Assembly: GCA_038116915.1 (NCBI GenBank)
Contig: JAYOEU010000006.1
Span: 1 to 53,681, forward strand
DNA: 53,681 nt
DNA from: JADHLJ01 sp038116915
GTDB lineage: Bacteria; Pseudomonadota; Alphaproteobacteria; Thalassobaculales; Thalassobaculaceae
Reading direction: 5' to 3'
The notes below the pieces were generated by a model, which was not told where the DNA came from, did not search any database, and saw nothing but the letters and a program-made list of their open reading frames with translations. Shown here piece after piece: positions 1 through 8,138 of this stretch. A program made the translations under genes and the position numbers. The number at the start of each line of letters is the position of its first letter. The first letter of the stretch is position 1.

Positions 1-577
1 GCGCCCGGACATCCGAGCCCGGCGCGAGGACTGGTTCGACGGACAGCTCGACCTCGACCCCGACCGGCTGATCTTCATTGACGAGACCGGGGCGAACACC
101 AAGATGGCACGGCTTCGCGGCTGGTCGGCCAAGGGCGAGCGGTGCCGGGCGGCGATCCCGCACGGGCATTGGCGAACGACGACGTTCACGGCCGGCTTGA
201 GGATATCGGGCCTGTCGGCCCCGATGCTCCTGGATGGTCCGATGCATGGCACCGCGTTCTTGGCCTATGTGGAGCACGTGCTGGTCCCAGACCTGCGTGA
301 CGGCGATGTCGTGGTGATGGACAATCTCGCATCGCACAAGGTGGCCGGCGTGCGCGAGAGGATCGAGGGCGCGGGTGCCACGCTGCTGTATCTGCCGCCC
401 TACAGTCCCGACTTCAACCCGATAGAGATGGCCTTCTCAAAGCTCAAGGCCGCGCTGCGAAAGGCCGCCGCGCGAACCAAGGCAGATCTTTGGAATGCTG
501 TCGCGAACGCCATCGAAACCTTCACGCCCACCGAATGTCAAAACTACTTCGCTGCCGCAGGGTATGACCGCGACTAA
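1..577 (+). CDS. IS630-family transposase, 3' part (cut by window edge)
   Basis: The open frame enters from the left edge (first full codon at base 2) and encodes the last 191 residues of an IS630/Tc1-mariner-type DDE transposase. The three acidic residues sit in FIDETG, in VVMDNLASHK and in FNPIEMAFSKLK. The second and third are 34 residues apart, the DD34E spacing of the IS630 group. The N-terminal helix-turn-helix part lies outside the window, so it cannot be said whether the element is intact. No terminal inverted repeat can be assigned downstream without the left end; a TA dinucleotide near 590 could mark the boundary. Confidence is high for the family and low for activity. Confidence 0.9.
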   Translation, partial: RPDIRARREDWFDGQLDLDPDRLIFIDETGANTKMARLRGWSAKGERCRAAIPHGHWRTTTFTAGLRISGLSAPMLLDGPMHGTAFLAYVEHVLVPDLRDGDVVVMDNLASHKVAGVRERIEGAGATLLYLPPYSPDFNPIEMAFSKLKAALRKAAARTKADLWNAVANAIETFTPTECQNYFAAAGYDRD

Positions 578-673
578 ATTGAATCTGCTCTAGTTCATAC
601 GTCGCAAAGGGCATGGCAATCGGGGTCGAAAGAATTCGCACGAGAAACGGGAGCTGAAGCCGAGACGGTTCGG
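578..673. other. Intergenic flank of the IS630 remnant
   Basis: This short non-coding stretch lies between the transposase stop and the terminator of the minus-strand operon. I see no gene or paired repeat in it. It may contain the right end of the insertion sequence. Confidence 0.4.
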
Positions 674-711
674 AAAAAAGACTATCCAAATCGACCCTAT
701 TTGGACGAGTC
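674..711 (-). terminator. Rho-independent terminator of the four-gene minus-strand unit
   Basis: Read on the minus strand, GACT and TCCAAAT (711-708, 705-699) pair with ATTTGGA and AGTC (691-685, 683-680) around a 7-base loop, and a run of six T residues follows. It lies 47 bases after the stop of the 2-oxoglutarate oxygenase gene, in the right orientation to end the operon that begins near 4718. The stem is AT-richer than its surroundings but the T tract is clear. Confidence 0.8.
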
Positions 712-757
712 GAGCCGAGTTCTGCGAAATGAATTTAAGAACTGAAGCAAATTGGCC

Positions 758-1756
758 TTACGCCGCCTCGCGCGGGCCGGCGCCGCGGGCGAAGCGTTCG
801 TCGTTGTAGATCTTGACCGTTGTGGTCTCGTATTTCGCGGGATTGTCCGCGTCCGCGCAGGTCTTGATGCAGGCGATCGGCGCGTCGTAATTCGGCCGGG
901 TGAAATAACCGATCGACATCCGCCGGGACCGGGAGCGGGCCTCGGCGGCGGGAACCGCAACCCGGTGCGGCGTGGAGACCCAGCGGTCGTTGGTCCAGCG
1001 CATCAGCAGATCACCGATATTCACCACGAAGGTGTCGTCGATCGCCGGCGCGTCGATCCAGTCCTCGCCGCGCGGGCGGACCTGCAAGCCGCCCTCGGCC
1101 TTCTGGTTTCGCAGGATCGTCATCATCCCGAGATCGGTATGGGCGCCGCAGCGGAGCTGGCCTGGCTCCAGCTCCCGGTCCGGCGCTGGATAATGCAGCA
1201 GGCGGAGCTGACTGCCGTGACGATCCAGTTTGTCAGCGAACCAGTCGGCCGGCAAATCCAAGGCAAGCGCGAAATAGCCGGCGAGCCGGCGGGACAGGGC
1301 GTCAAGCGCCGTGAAATAGGCCCGCATCGCCGGTTCCAACGCCGTGGGTTCGCCCGGCCAGAGGTTGGGAGCGAAATTTGGGTACGAGCGCTCCTGGGAA
1401 TGATAGTCATCGTCCGGCCGGTCGAACGGGCCGATGGCGAAGACTTCCTTGTAGTCCGGCGGCGTGTCACCGCCATGCATCCGCGCCAGGGTCTCCTCGC
1501 CAAAGGGGATGTAGCCGCGGTTCTGGTCATGTTTGGGTCGCCGCACCGCCATCTTCCGGTCGAGCGGAAGGTCGAAGAACGCCGTTCCCGCCTGGTACAG
1601 GCCATGCTGGATCGCTGTCGGAACGCCGTGATTGGTGATCACCAGGAAACCGATTTCACGGCAGATCCGGTCAAGCTCGCCCGCCGCCGCGGCCGTGGTT
1701 TCCGCATCGCCGGTCTCAAACCGGGAGAGATCGAAAATCGGAATTTCACCTGTCAT
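758..1756 (-). CDS. 2-oxoglutarate/Fe(II)-dependent dioxygenase (isopenicillin N synthase-like)
   Basis: The 332-residue protein belongs to the IPNS-like family of non-haem iron oxygenases, which hydroxylate, desaturate or cyclise small molecules using 2-oxoglutarate. It has the N-terminal DIOX_N region (IPIFDLSRF at 5-13, FLVITNHGV at 37-45). The iron ligands are visible as H206 and D208 (GAHTDLG) and H264 (STPHRV), and the 2-oxoglutarate-binding RxS is R279/S281. The start has a GGGGAG ribosome site. It is the last gene of a four-gene minus-strand unit and is followed by a terminator. The substrate cannot be read from sequence. The neighbouring dehydrogenase, epimerase and LLM genes suggest catabolism or tailoring of one compound. 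Confidence 0.9.
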   Translation of the reverse strand: MTGEIPIFDLSRFETGDAETTAAAAGELDRICREIGFLVITNHGVPTAIQHGLYQAGTAFFDLPLDRKMAVRRPKHDQNRGYIPFGEETLARMHGGDTPPDYKEVFAIGPFDRPDDDYHSQERSYPNFAPNLWPGEPTALEPAMRAYFTALDALSRRLAGYFALALDLPADWFADKLDRHGSQLRLLHYPAPDRELEPGQLRCGAHTDLGMMTILRNQKAEGGLQVRPRGEDWIDAPAIDDTFVVNIGDLLMRWTNDRWVSTPHRVAVPAAEARSRSRRMSIGYFTRPNYDAPIACIKTCADADNPAKYETTTVKIYNDERFARGAGPREAA

Positions 1757-1780
1757 CGGACACTCCCCAAGACCGGTTGG

Positions 1781-2614
1781 TCAGATGGCCGGCAACTCGG
1801 CCACCGCTTCCCGCATCTTACCGATATGCTCCTCCGGCGCCAGTCCGCCGCCAAGCGTGCGCAGGCAGAGATGCGTGAGGCCGATCTCGCGCCAGCCGGC
1901 GACCCGGCTTTTCCATTCATGTTCGCGCGGGCCAACGACGGCGACACCAGCCTCGGCCCCGATGTCGGCGGGATTGCGCCCGGCTGTCTCGGCGGCCCGA
2001 TGGATGTCGTCGCGGATTCCCGGATAGTCCTCGGGCGAGGCAAGCACGAACCAGCCGTCGGCCAGCGTCCCGATGCGGCGTAGGATGCGCTTGGACGGAA
2101 CGGCACTGGCGCCGATCCACATCGGTATCGGCCTTTGGATCGGGAGCGGATTGATTCCGGCGCCGGAAATCCTGTGCCACTTGCCCTCGAAAATGACTGT
2201 CTCCTCTGTCCAGAGCCGCTTCAGCAAGGCCATCTGTTCCTCGGAGCGGGCGCCTCGATTGTTGAAATCGGCGCCCAGTGCTTCGTATTCGGCGGCGTCC
2301 TTGCCGACCCCGACACCAAGGCGAAGCCGTCCCCCGGACAACCGGTCCAGGGTTGCGGCCTGTTTGGCGACCAGAACCGTCTGCCGCGCCGGCAGGATCA
2401 GAACCGAGGGCACGAGTTCGATTCGACTGGTCACACCGGCGATCAGGGTCATCATCGTCAGCGGCTCGTGCAATGCGCCGCTGCCCGGCCGGATGATCTG
2501 TTCGGGAACTCTGAGATGCGTCAGGCCGAGATCCTCTGCCGCCTGGGCAAAGGCCTTGATGGCGCCGATATCGTCCTGAAGTTCACGGACCGGCAGGGAG
2601 ATGCCAATTCTCAT
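1781..2614 (-). CDS. LLM-class flavin- or F420-dependent oxidoreductase
   Basis: The 277-residue protein has the bacterial-luciferase-like TIM-barrel fold: N-terminal MRIGISLP, then ILPARQTVLVAKQAATLDRLSGGRLRLGVG in the position typical of the family (with a gap here only in the quotation of positions about 80-110), and IPMWIGASAVPSKR about 170. The relatives are small LLM proteins often annotated as F420-dependent. The start at 2614 is chosen because the frame continues upstream without homology, while ATG at 2614 overlaps the stop of the preceding gene by ATGA. It is followed after 24 bases by the dioxygenase gene. Whether the cofactor is FMN or F420 cannot be decided here. Confidence 0.85.
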   Translation of the reverse strand: MRIGISLPVRELQDDIGAIKAFAQAAEDLGLTHLRVPEQIIRPGSGALHEPLTMMTLIAGVTSRIELVPSVLILPARQTVLVAKQAATLDRLSGGRLRLGVGVGKDAAEYEALGADFNNRGARSEEQMALLKRLWTEETVIFEGKWHRISGAGINPLPIQRPIPMWIGASAVPSKRILRRIGTLADGWFVLASPEDYPGIRDDIHRAAETAGRNPADIGAEAGVAVVGPREHEWKSRVAGWREIGLTHLCLRTLGGGLAPEEHIGKMREAVAELPAI

Positions 2615-3651
2615 TTTGGATTTCCTTTCACTATCAAAGCCGGCGGTTCCGGTCCGAAAGGGTCGGCCCGGATGTCGGGAAGGGAAGACATGCCGGGTTC
2701 GCCGGGCGTGCCGAGGACGATCCGTTCGGACCAATACCGTACGGCGTCCGGAAGTGCCGCGATCTCGCCCGCGGCCACCGCATGGCGCCACCGGGTCGCC
2801 AGCCGCGCTTCCAAACCCGGAAACCGCGGCAGAACAACCGAGGACGCCAACGGCTTGACCTGATCGAGAAGGGCTCTGGCCCAACGGTGCGGAGTGGCGG
2901 GTCTAGCGTCCCGTGTACTGCCGGAGGGGCGCGGGGCGGTGGAGGCGGGCACGCTGCCGTCGGCATACAGCGCCGCAATCTCGTCCAGGCGCCACCGCGG
3001 TTCCGAAAGCAGTGTGTACCGGTCATGCGGCTCGCGTCCCTCCGCCAAGGCGGAGAGGGCATCGGCGATGGTTCGGCAGAATACGACGCAGGTTGGCGGC
3101 CCCGGTTCCTCCAGCGCCGGCGTCTTTCCGGCCAGCAAGTCGAGGCTGACCGCCTGGAGCCGGCCATGCACCTGACCCAGGCGCAGGACGGAGACCGCGA
3201 TACCCCTGGCGCGCGCCAGTTTGCCGGCTCGTGCCTCGCCGAAGCGCTTGGCCGCCGCGTACGGCGTTCTCGGCAGGAACAGGAACGGCAGGACCGGGCC
3301 GCCCGGCGCGATGGTGACGGCAACCGAGCTTGTATAGACGAAGGCGGTTTTTTTGCTGGCGGCGCCCAGAACCGCCGTCAGGAGTTTGTCGATTGCGAGC
3401 CGCATCTCCGCCGCCGTCCCGACCGGAAGGGTCATGTCGACCAGCAGATCCAGATCCTCGAAGGCCCGGGTCAAGCCCGAGGGATCGGCGATATTATAGT
3501 GCCGAACATCGAGCCCGAAACGGCGGCAAACCGCGGAGGCGACGGGATTGCGGCAAAAGGCCACGACCTCAACGTCGTCGCGGACCGAGAGCAGCAAGGA
3601 TACCTCCAGCCCGACCTGACCATTCGCGCCGATAATGCCGATGCGCTTCAT
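2611..3651 (-). CDS. NAD(P)-dependent epimerase/dehydratase-like protein
   Basis: The 346-residue protein begins MKRIGIIGANGQVGLEV, a GxxGxxG Rossmann motif of the extended short-chain dehydrogenase (atypical NAD(P)-binding) family. VYTSSVAV near 114-121 and YAAAKRFGEA about 20 residues later fit the family's S and YxxxK positions. The frame stays open to 3789, but the motif-bearing ATG at 3651 overlaps the upstream stop as ATGA and is preferred. It overlaps the downstream LLM gene in the same way, so the genes are probably translationally coupled. A sugar or small-ketone substrate is plausible given the Gfo/Idh neighbour, but this is inference. Confidence 0.85.
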   Translation of the reverse strand: MKRIGIIGANGQVGLEVSLLLSVRDDVEVVAFCRNPVASAVCRRFGLDVRHYNIADPSGLTRAFEDLDLLVDMTLPVGTAAEMRLAIDKLLTAVLGAASKKTAFVYTSSVAVTIAPGGPVLPFLFLPRTPYAAAKRFGEARAGKLARARGIAVSVLRLGQVHGRLQAVSLDLLAGKTPALEEPGPPTCVVFCRTIADALSALAEGREPHDRYTLLSEPRWRLDEIAALYADGSVPASTAPRPSGSTRDARPATPHRWARALLDQVKPLASSVVLPRFPGLEARLATRWRHAVAAGEIAALPDAVRYWSERIVLGTPGEPGMSSLPDIRADPFGPEPPALIVKGNPK

Positions 3652-4718
3652 CGAACTGTGTCCAACGGGTGTCCGGGAGCGCCAGCCTTGGCATAGAGCT
3701 GTTCGATCAGGTCGGTCGTCAGCAGCGTGTGCCTTGCCGCCACCCGGCCCGGAACGCCGCTCGCCAGACCGTCGCGAAATTCCGTCCACATCTGGGCCAG
3801 CATCTGGTTCATGGATCGGGCACCGGTTTGCATTTCGCCAACCCGGAACGCGAAACCGGAGCCCGTGGTCAGCGCTTCCAGTCCGCCGTCGCTCTGATAG
3901 GGGCGGAGACGGACCGACAGCTTTTCGAAGTCGAGCCGGATCGATCTCTCGGTCTCCACCAGGGCGGATAGCAGGATCGTCAGGGGAATGTCGCGGCCGT
4001 CCGCGAGCGTGACCGACGCGGCGGCGCGGGTGTGAATGTCGAGGCCGCTTTCGAATTCCATGCTCGCCTCCCTGACCGCCACGCGCCGTGCATCGGTGAT
4101 GAAAAGCGACAGGTCCAGGTCGTGAACCGCGAGATTAAAGATCAGGCCGCCGCCGGCGAGCGCGAAATCCGAGGCATAGCCACCGCCGAGCCGGTGGCCG
4201 ACGCCGCCGAAGTGGCAACTCACGCCCGTCAGCGGACCGAACGGGCCTTCGCGAACCAGCGACCGCGCCAGTCCCGCCGCCGCGAGATAGCGGCGCTGAT
4301 GGCAGACACAAAGCCGGTGCGGCTCAAAGCCACGGCTGATCTCCTGGTGCCGCACGAGGGTTCTGGCAAAAGGCTTTTCCGCCATAACCGCCGCTCCGGT
4401 CTCGCGGGCCGTGCGATAGCCAGCTTCCCGGGCACCATATGGCGTGGTCACCAGGATGATATCCACCGGCCGATCCGGCGCTTCGGCGAGATCTTTCAAG
4501 CAGCGCAGGCCATGGCGCGCCGAAAGATCTTTGGCGCGCGCATCGTCAATGTCTCAGACCCAATCCGGCGCGAGATTCTGCAACGCCCCGAGAACGGGGA
4601 GGTGATTGTGATCGGCAATGGTGGACGCGCCGATCAGTCCAACCGTAAGCACCCGGTCGCTCGCGGCCTTTCGGCCCTTGCTTTCGTCGGTTGCCTCTAT
4701 CCCGGTCATGCCTCGCAT
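3648..4718 (-). pseudogene. Gfo/Idh/MocA-family oxidoreductase interrupted by an in-frame UGA
   Basis: Read from ATG at 4718 (GAGGA ribosome site 8 bases upstream) the frame encodes the usual N-terminal Rossmann fold (VLTVGLIGASTIADHNHLPV), then meets TGA at 4556-4554 just before DIDDARAKDLSARHGL. It then continues in the same frame to the stop at 3648, with the family's EKP motif (VMAEKPFARTL) and the NLAVHDLDL catalytic region. Without the stop it would be 356 residues, the normal family length. The longest uninterrupted piece (ATG 4499, 283 residues) lacks the nucleotide-binding start. The likeliest reading is a single-base nonsense change. A hairpin directly after the UGA is described separately. 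The family acts on sugars, inositols and related alcohols. Confidence 0.75.
4512..4543 (-). other. Hairpin 10 bases after the in-frame UGA
   Basis: On the minus strand, AUG plus GCGCGCC pairs with GGCGCGC plus CAU, and an AAA/UUU extension closes a four-base GAUC loop. The whole forms about 13 pairs with two single-base bulges. It begins 10 bases after the UGA, and its loop starts 24 bases after it. It lies in coding sequence, so it may be coincidental. The geometry resembles a bacterial SECIS element, but no selenocysteine function is established. Confidence 0.45.
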
Positions 4719-4914
4719 CGCCGAAATCCTCGCGGGTTACGAAAAAATAAAGCGCGGCAATCTCGCTTACAACCGAGGTACCAGGCTGGGCCAGTCAAGA
4801 AACAATTCGGACCAATTGAGAAAACTGTGATTTGGTGATACCCGCGAGGTTGCCTATGGTCGGTCATCGCCGGCCACGTGAAGGACGGTCGGGGTTCCTT
4901 GGAGGATTTCGAGT

Positions 4915-5544
4915 ATGCCCGAGGTTGAGTACTTCTATTCGGCGCACTCCGCCTATGCCTATCTCGGATCGGCCAGATTCATGGAGATCGCGGGGGCCGC
5001 GGGCCGTGGGATCGTGCACAAGCCGATCGATCTGAACCGGGCGATGGCAAGCTTCGGAAGCACGGCCTTCCGCGAACGCTCGGTCAAGCAGCGTGACTAT
5101 TACTTCCGCCGCGAGATGGAGCGTTGGGCGGAGTTCCGCGGCGTCGTCATGCCGGGCAGGCCGTCGAACCATCATCACTCCCCGGATCTGTCGAACCGGA
5201 TGCTGATCGCCGCCCGCCAGGGTGGCGTGACGATTGATTTCCTGGCGCACCGGATGCTCGAGGCGCATTGGGGGGAAGGCGCCGATCTCGCCGACCCGGA
5301 CACATTGACTCGGATCGCGAGCGACGTGAACCTGGATGGCCCGCGGTGGCTCAAGGCGGCCGAGTCCGCCGACGCGCATGCCGAGTACGCGGCCAACACC
5401 GATGAGGCGATCGAACGCTCGGTGCCGGGTTCGCCGACCTATTTCGTGGATGGCGACATGTTTTACGGTCAGGACCGGCTTGATCTGGTCGAACGCGCCA
5501 TGAAAACGCCGTTCCGGAATACCTGGCCGCGGATCACCGCTTGA
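4915..5544 (+). CDS. DsbA-fold thioredoxin-like protein, 2-hydroxychromene-2-carboxylate isomerase type
   Basis: The 209-residue protein opens with VEYFYSAHSAYAYLGSARF, matching the HCCA isomerase/GST-kappa branch of the DsbA fold (family pattern F-x-SP-S-x-Y). It also has the conserved late segment SPTYFVDGDMFYGQDRLDLVERAM at about 168-191. There is no CxxC, so it is unlikely to be a disulfide oxidase. The branch includes glutathione-dependent isomerases of aromatic degradation. The start has TTGGAGGA about 8 bases upstream. It is divergent from the interrupted oxidoreductase operon and followed by a PAS protein. The substrate is unknown. Confidence 0.85.
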   Translation: MPEVEYFYSAHSAYAYLGSARFMEIAGAAGRGIVHKPIDLNRAMASFGSTAFRERSVKQRDYYFRREMERWAEFRGVVMPGRPSNHHHSPDLSNRMLIAARQGGVTIDFLAHRMLEAHWGEGADLADPDTLTRIASDVNLDGPRWLKAAESADAHAEYAANTDEAIERSVPGSPTYFVDGDMFYGQDRLDLVERAMKTPFRNTWPRITA

Positions 5545-5595
5545 GGACAACGATGGCGACCTTCGGATGCCTATGCCGTCGCGAATGGTGGGTGG

Positions 5596-6117
5596 ATGGC
5601 CCAGGTTGAATTGCTGACATCGGCGGAACGGCGCCTGCTGGCCTTTTGGAACACGAAGCGCGCGGGACGGAGCATGCCGCGCCGGTCGGATTTCCTTCCC
5701 GAGGAACTGAAGCAGTGGATCGGCTGGCTGCATCTGCTACGGCCGGTCCCGGTCGATGGCGATATCGACTTCGTCTATGAAGTCTTTTCAACCCGATCCT
5801 CGATCGGTGCCCAGCGTGAGATGACCGGCAAGCGGGTCGGAGAGTGGGACGATGCGAGGGTCGCGGTCGCGCTGGAGTTCTATCGCTGTGTCATGCGGGA
5901 GAAATCCCCGGTGACCTTCGCCGCGCCGGAGCGGTTCGACAATGATCTGATCGCGTTCCGCCGCATCGCCCTGCCGTTCGGAGACGAGTCCGGCATAACG
6001 CATATTCTGGCCCATCTGAGCGAAATTTCGATCGCCGGGGCGGCGAACCGGGTGCCGGTACCCTTGAGCGCCGATACGATCGCCGATCTTCTTAGGGAAG
6101 AGGAAGAACAGCGCTGA
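5596..6117 (+). CDS. PAS_5-type PAS domain protein
   Basis: The 173-residue protein is almost wholly a PAS-like domain of the type common in alphaproteobacteria: FWNTKRAGRSMPRRSDFLPEEL at about 17-38, then LHLLRPVPVDGDIDFVYEVFSTRSS, then FRRIALPFGDESGITHILAHLSEI. There is no kinase, cyclase or DNA-binding part and no membrane segment. Members of this family are stand-alone cytosolic proteins of unknown role. It follows the DsbA-fold gene by 51 bases on the same strand and converges on the GST gene with a 7-base gap. Confidence 0.8.
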   Translation: MAQVELLTSAERRLLAFWNTKRAGRSMPRRSDFLPEELKQWIGWLHLLRPVPVDGDIDFVYEVFSTRSSIGAQREMTGKRVGEWDDARVAVALEFYRCVMREKSPVTFAAPERFDNDLIAFRRIALPFGDESGITHILAHLSEISIAGAANRVPVPLSADTIADLLREEEEQR

Positions 6118-6124
6118 GCGTCTC

Positions 6125-6988
6125 TCAGAATCCCGCGACGGATGCTATCGTTACCCCCGATTTTTCCCGCGCCTCGCGCACCCGGGCGATCCGTTCGCCG
6201 ACGACCGGCCCGGGATCGACTTCGCGGCTCCAGCGTTGGTCGCCTGCAAGCGCCCGGAACCAGGCATCGACCTTGGGGTGAAGACGGGCCAGCGGATAAC
6301 CCGCGAGATCCAGGCGGTGGGCGTAGACGAACCAGGCGATATCGACGACGGTGGGCGCGTCTCCCATCAGATAGGGCGAGGCGGTGAGAACCTGCTCGAA
6401 GCGCTCGAACGCCGCGTGGAATTTCCAGGCGGCCGCGTGACATCGGGTATCGCTCAATCCCTCCGCCGCGAGACTCTCATAAAAAGCGAGCTCATGGGCC
6501 TTTTCGGTGTCCGGCTTGCCGGCGACCGTCGTGCTTCCGTGAGCGCGATAGGCGGCCAGCATTTCCGGCGTCTTGGTGGTACCGGTGCGCCCGTGCACAA
6601 ACCTGAAACTCAAGGCTCTCAGATCGTGGTGCAGGGCGTCCTCGGCATCCAGCAATGCCCGAATTTCCGCGGCCCGGTCGGTCGGCCAGAGTGCCGGAGG
6701 CGCAGCGTCCCGGTCCAGGGTCTCCATGATGTCGTTGCTCTCGATATGCACGCTCCCGTCGATGACCGCGACTGGAACCATGCCCCGCGGATTGATGCCC
6801 ATGAACCAGGCGCCGTAGCTTTCATGCGCCGACAGGTCGATCGGATGCGGCGTCCAATCAAGACCCTTGAGGCCCAGGAAGATCCGAAGTTTCTGCGAGC
6901 AGGACGACATCGAGAAATGGAAGACATGCAGCCCGCGCCATGTCAGCACTTCCCGCGTCAGAATTTCGGCGTCGGCCAATTGCACCAT
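6125..6988 (-). CDS. Glutathione S-transferase family protein
   Basis: The 287-residue protein has an N-terminal thioredoxin-like domain starting at about residue 20 (LHVFHFSMSSCSQKLRIFLGLKGLDW). The cis-Pro segment is GMVPVAVIDGSVHIESNDIMETLD at about 69-92, with the family's ES before the second helix. An all-helical C-terminal domain follows, including PYLMGDAPTVVDIAWFVYAHRL. SSCSQK is in the active-site position, so Ser or Cys may activate glutathione. A GGGGGAG ribosome site supports the start. The subclass and substrate are not clear. It stands alone between convergent and divergent neighbours. Confidence 0.85.
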   Translation of the reverse strand: MVQLADAEILTREVLTWRGLHVFHFSMSSCSQKLRIFLGLKGLDWTPHPIDLSAHESYGAWFMGINPRGMVPVAVIDGSVHIESNDIMETLDRDAAPPALWPTDRAAEIRALLDAEDALHHDLRALSFRFVHGRTGTTKTPEMLAAYRAHGSTTVAGKPDTEKAHELAFYESLAAEGLSDTRCHAAAWKFHAAFERFEQVLTASPYLMGDAPTVVDIAWFVYAHRLDLAGYPLARLHPKVDAWFRALAGDQRWSREVDPGPVVGERIARVREAREKSGVTIASVAGF

Positions 6989-7094
6989 TTCGCTCCCCCA
7001 CGGTATTCGTGCGTCACCCGGTTGACCTAGCGCCTACCTGCTGCCGGATGCCCTTCGCCGTCAAGCCACCTTGCGCCGGAGGCAGGTCTCGGTC

Positions 7095-8132
7095 ATGCAG
7101 GCGAATGCCTTAGCGGCCTTCGGCTTCTCGGATGATACAGCGGCGTTGCCGGACAGGATGATTGTGAAACCTAAACCGGACAGAAAATCCATCTCGGACG
7201 GACAGGTGATTGTCCTGTTTGCGGTGGTGTGGCTGTCATTGCCGTTCCTTCTGGCCGATTATACCTTGTATCGGGTCACCCAGGCGGGCGTGTTCACCAT
7301 CGCGATCGTCGGGATGAATCTGCTGATCGGGCAAAGCGGTCAGCTCTCGATCGGCCATTCGGCGTTTTTCGCGCTCGGCGCCTATGCGACCGCCTTGTTG
7401 AGCGGCGATGCGGGGATTTCAGTCTATTTGGCGGTGCCGCTTGCCGGGTCCGTGTGCCTTTGCTTCGGCTTTGCCTTCGGTTGGCCGGCACTTCGGCTCG
7501 GGTCCGTGCATCTGCTGCTGGCGACCTGGGCATTGGCGGTCGCGACTCCGCAGTTATTGCGCTCCAGCTACCTGGAGCCTTGGATCGGCGGAGTTTCCGG
7601 TATCTATCTCGACCGCCCGGGCACGCCCTTCGGTCTTCCGTTGAGCGGCGATGAGTGGTGGCATCTGGTCATTCTTCTGTTCCTGGTGCTGCTGCTCCCG
7701 GTGGCGCGAAATCTGGTGAACAGCCGGACCGGTAGGGCCCTGCGGTCGATCCGCGATCACCCTCAGGCCGCCGCCGCGGCCGGGGTGAATGTGCCGCTCT
7801 ATAAGACCCTGATTTTCGGCGTCAGCGGTTTCTACGCTGGAATCGCTGGGGGATTGACCGGCCTGTTGACGGACTTCGTGGCGCCGGACACCTACGGCGT
7901 ATTTTTCGCGATGATTTTGCTCGCCGGCGCCGTGGTCGCGGGTCTTGGCGGAATTTGGACAGCGTTGCTGGGCGGTTTTCTGATCGAGTTCCTCCCCGAT
8001 GCCGCGGCTTACGTCTCGGCGGAAGTCGCCTTTCCCGCCGCCGCGTACGGGCTGATCCTGATAGTCATGGTGTATCTGATGCCGGAAGGCCTAGCCGGTC
8101 TGGCAGGCCGAATACGGCGCCGCCGAGGGTGA
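7095..8132 (+). CDS. Branched-chain amino acid type ABC permease (LivM-like), isolated
   Basis: The 345-residue membrane protein has about nine hydrophobic segments and typical LivM motifs: GMNLLIGQSGQLSIGHSAFFALGAY at the first conserved loop, and the coupling loop GRALRSIRDHPQAAAAAGVNV. ATG at 7095 is preferred over the upstream TTG at 7071 because GGAGG lies 12 bases before it. No LivH, ATPase or binding protein is adjacent: upstream is a divergent GST and downstream a convergent glycosyltransferase. It may work with subunits encoded elsewhere or be a remnant of a transporter operon. The substrate is unknown. Confidence 0.85.
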   Translation: MQANALAAFGFSDDTAALPDRMIVKPKPDRKSISDGQVIVLFAVVWLSLPFLLADYTLYRVTQAGVFTIAIVGMNLLIGQSGQLSIGHSAFFALGAYATALLSGDAGISVYLAVPLAGSVCLCFGFAFGWPALRLGSVHLLLATWALAVATPQLLRSSYLEPWIGGVSGIYLDRPGTPFGLPLSGDEWWHLVILLFLVLLLPVARNLVNSRTGRALRSIRDHPQAAAAAGVNVPLYKTLIFGVSGFYAGIAGGLTGLLTDFVAPDTYGVFFAMILLAGAVVAGLGGIWTALLGGFLIEFLPDAAAYVSAEVAFPAAAYGLILIVMVYLMPEGLAGLAGRIRRRRG

Positions 8133-8138
8133 GGTCGA

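Noticed and set aside
752..2083. A 443-codon plus-strand open frame opposite the dioxygenase and LLM genes
   Set aside because: Its translation is rich in R, G and P with no recognisable motif, and it lies antisense to two clearly recognised enzymes. High-GC genomes give many such shadow frames.
4118..4556. Claim that the Gfo/Idh protein is a selenoprotein
   Set aside because: The UGA is at a non-catalytic position and nothing in the window shows selenocysteine machinery. It is kept only as a testable alternative to a pseudogene.
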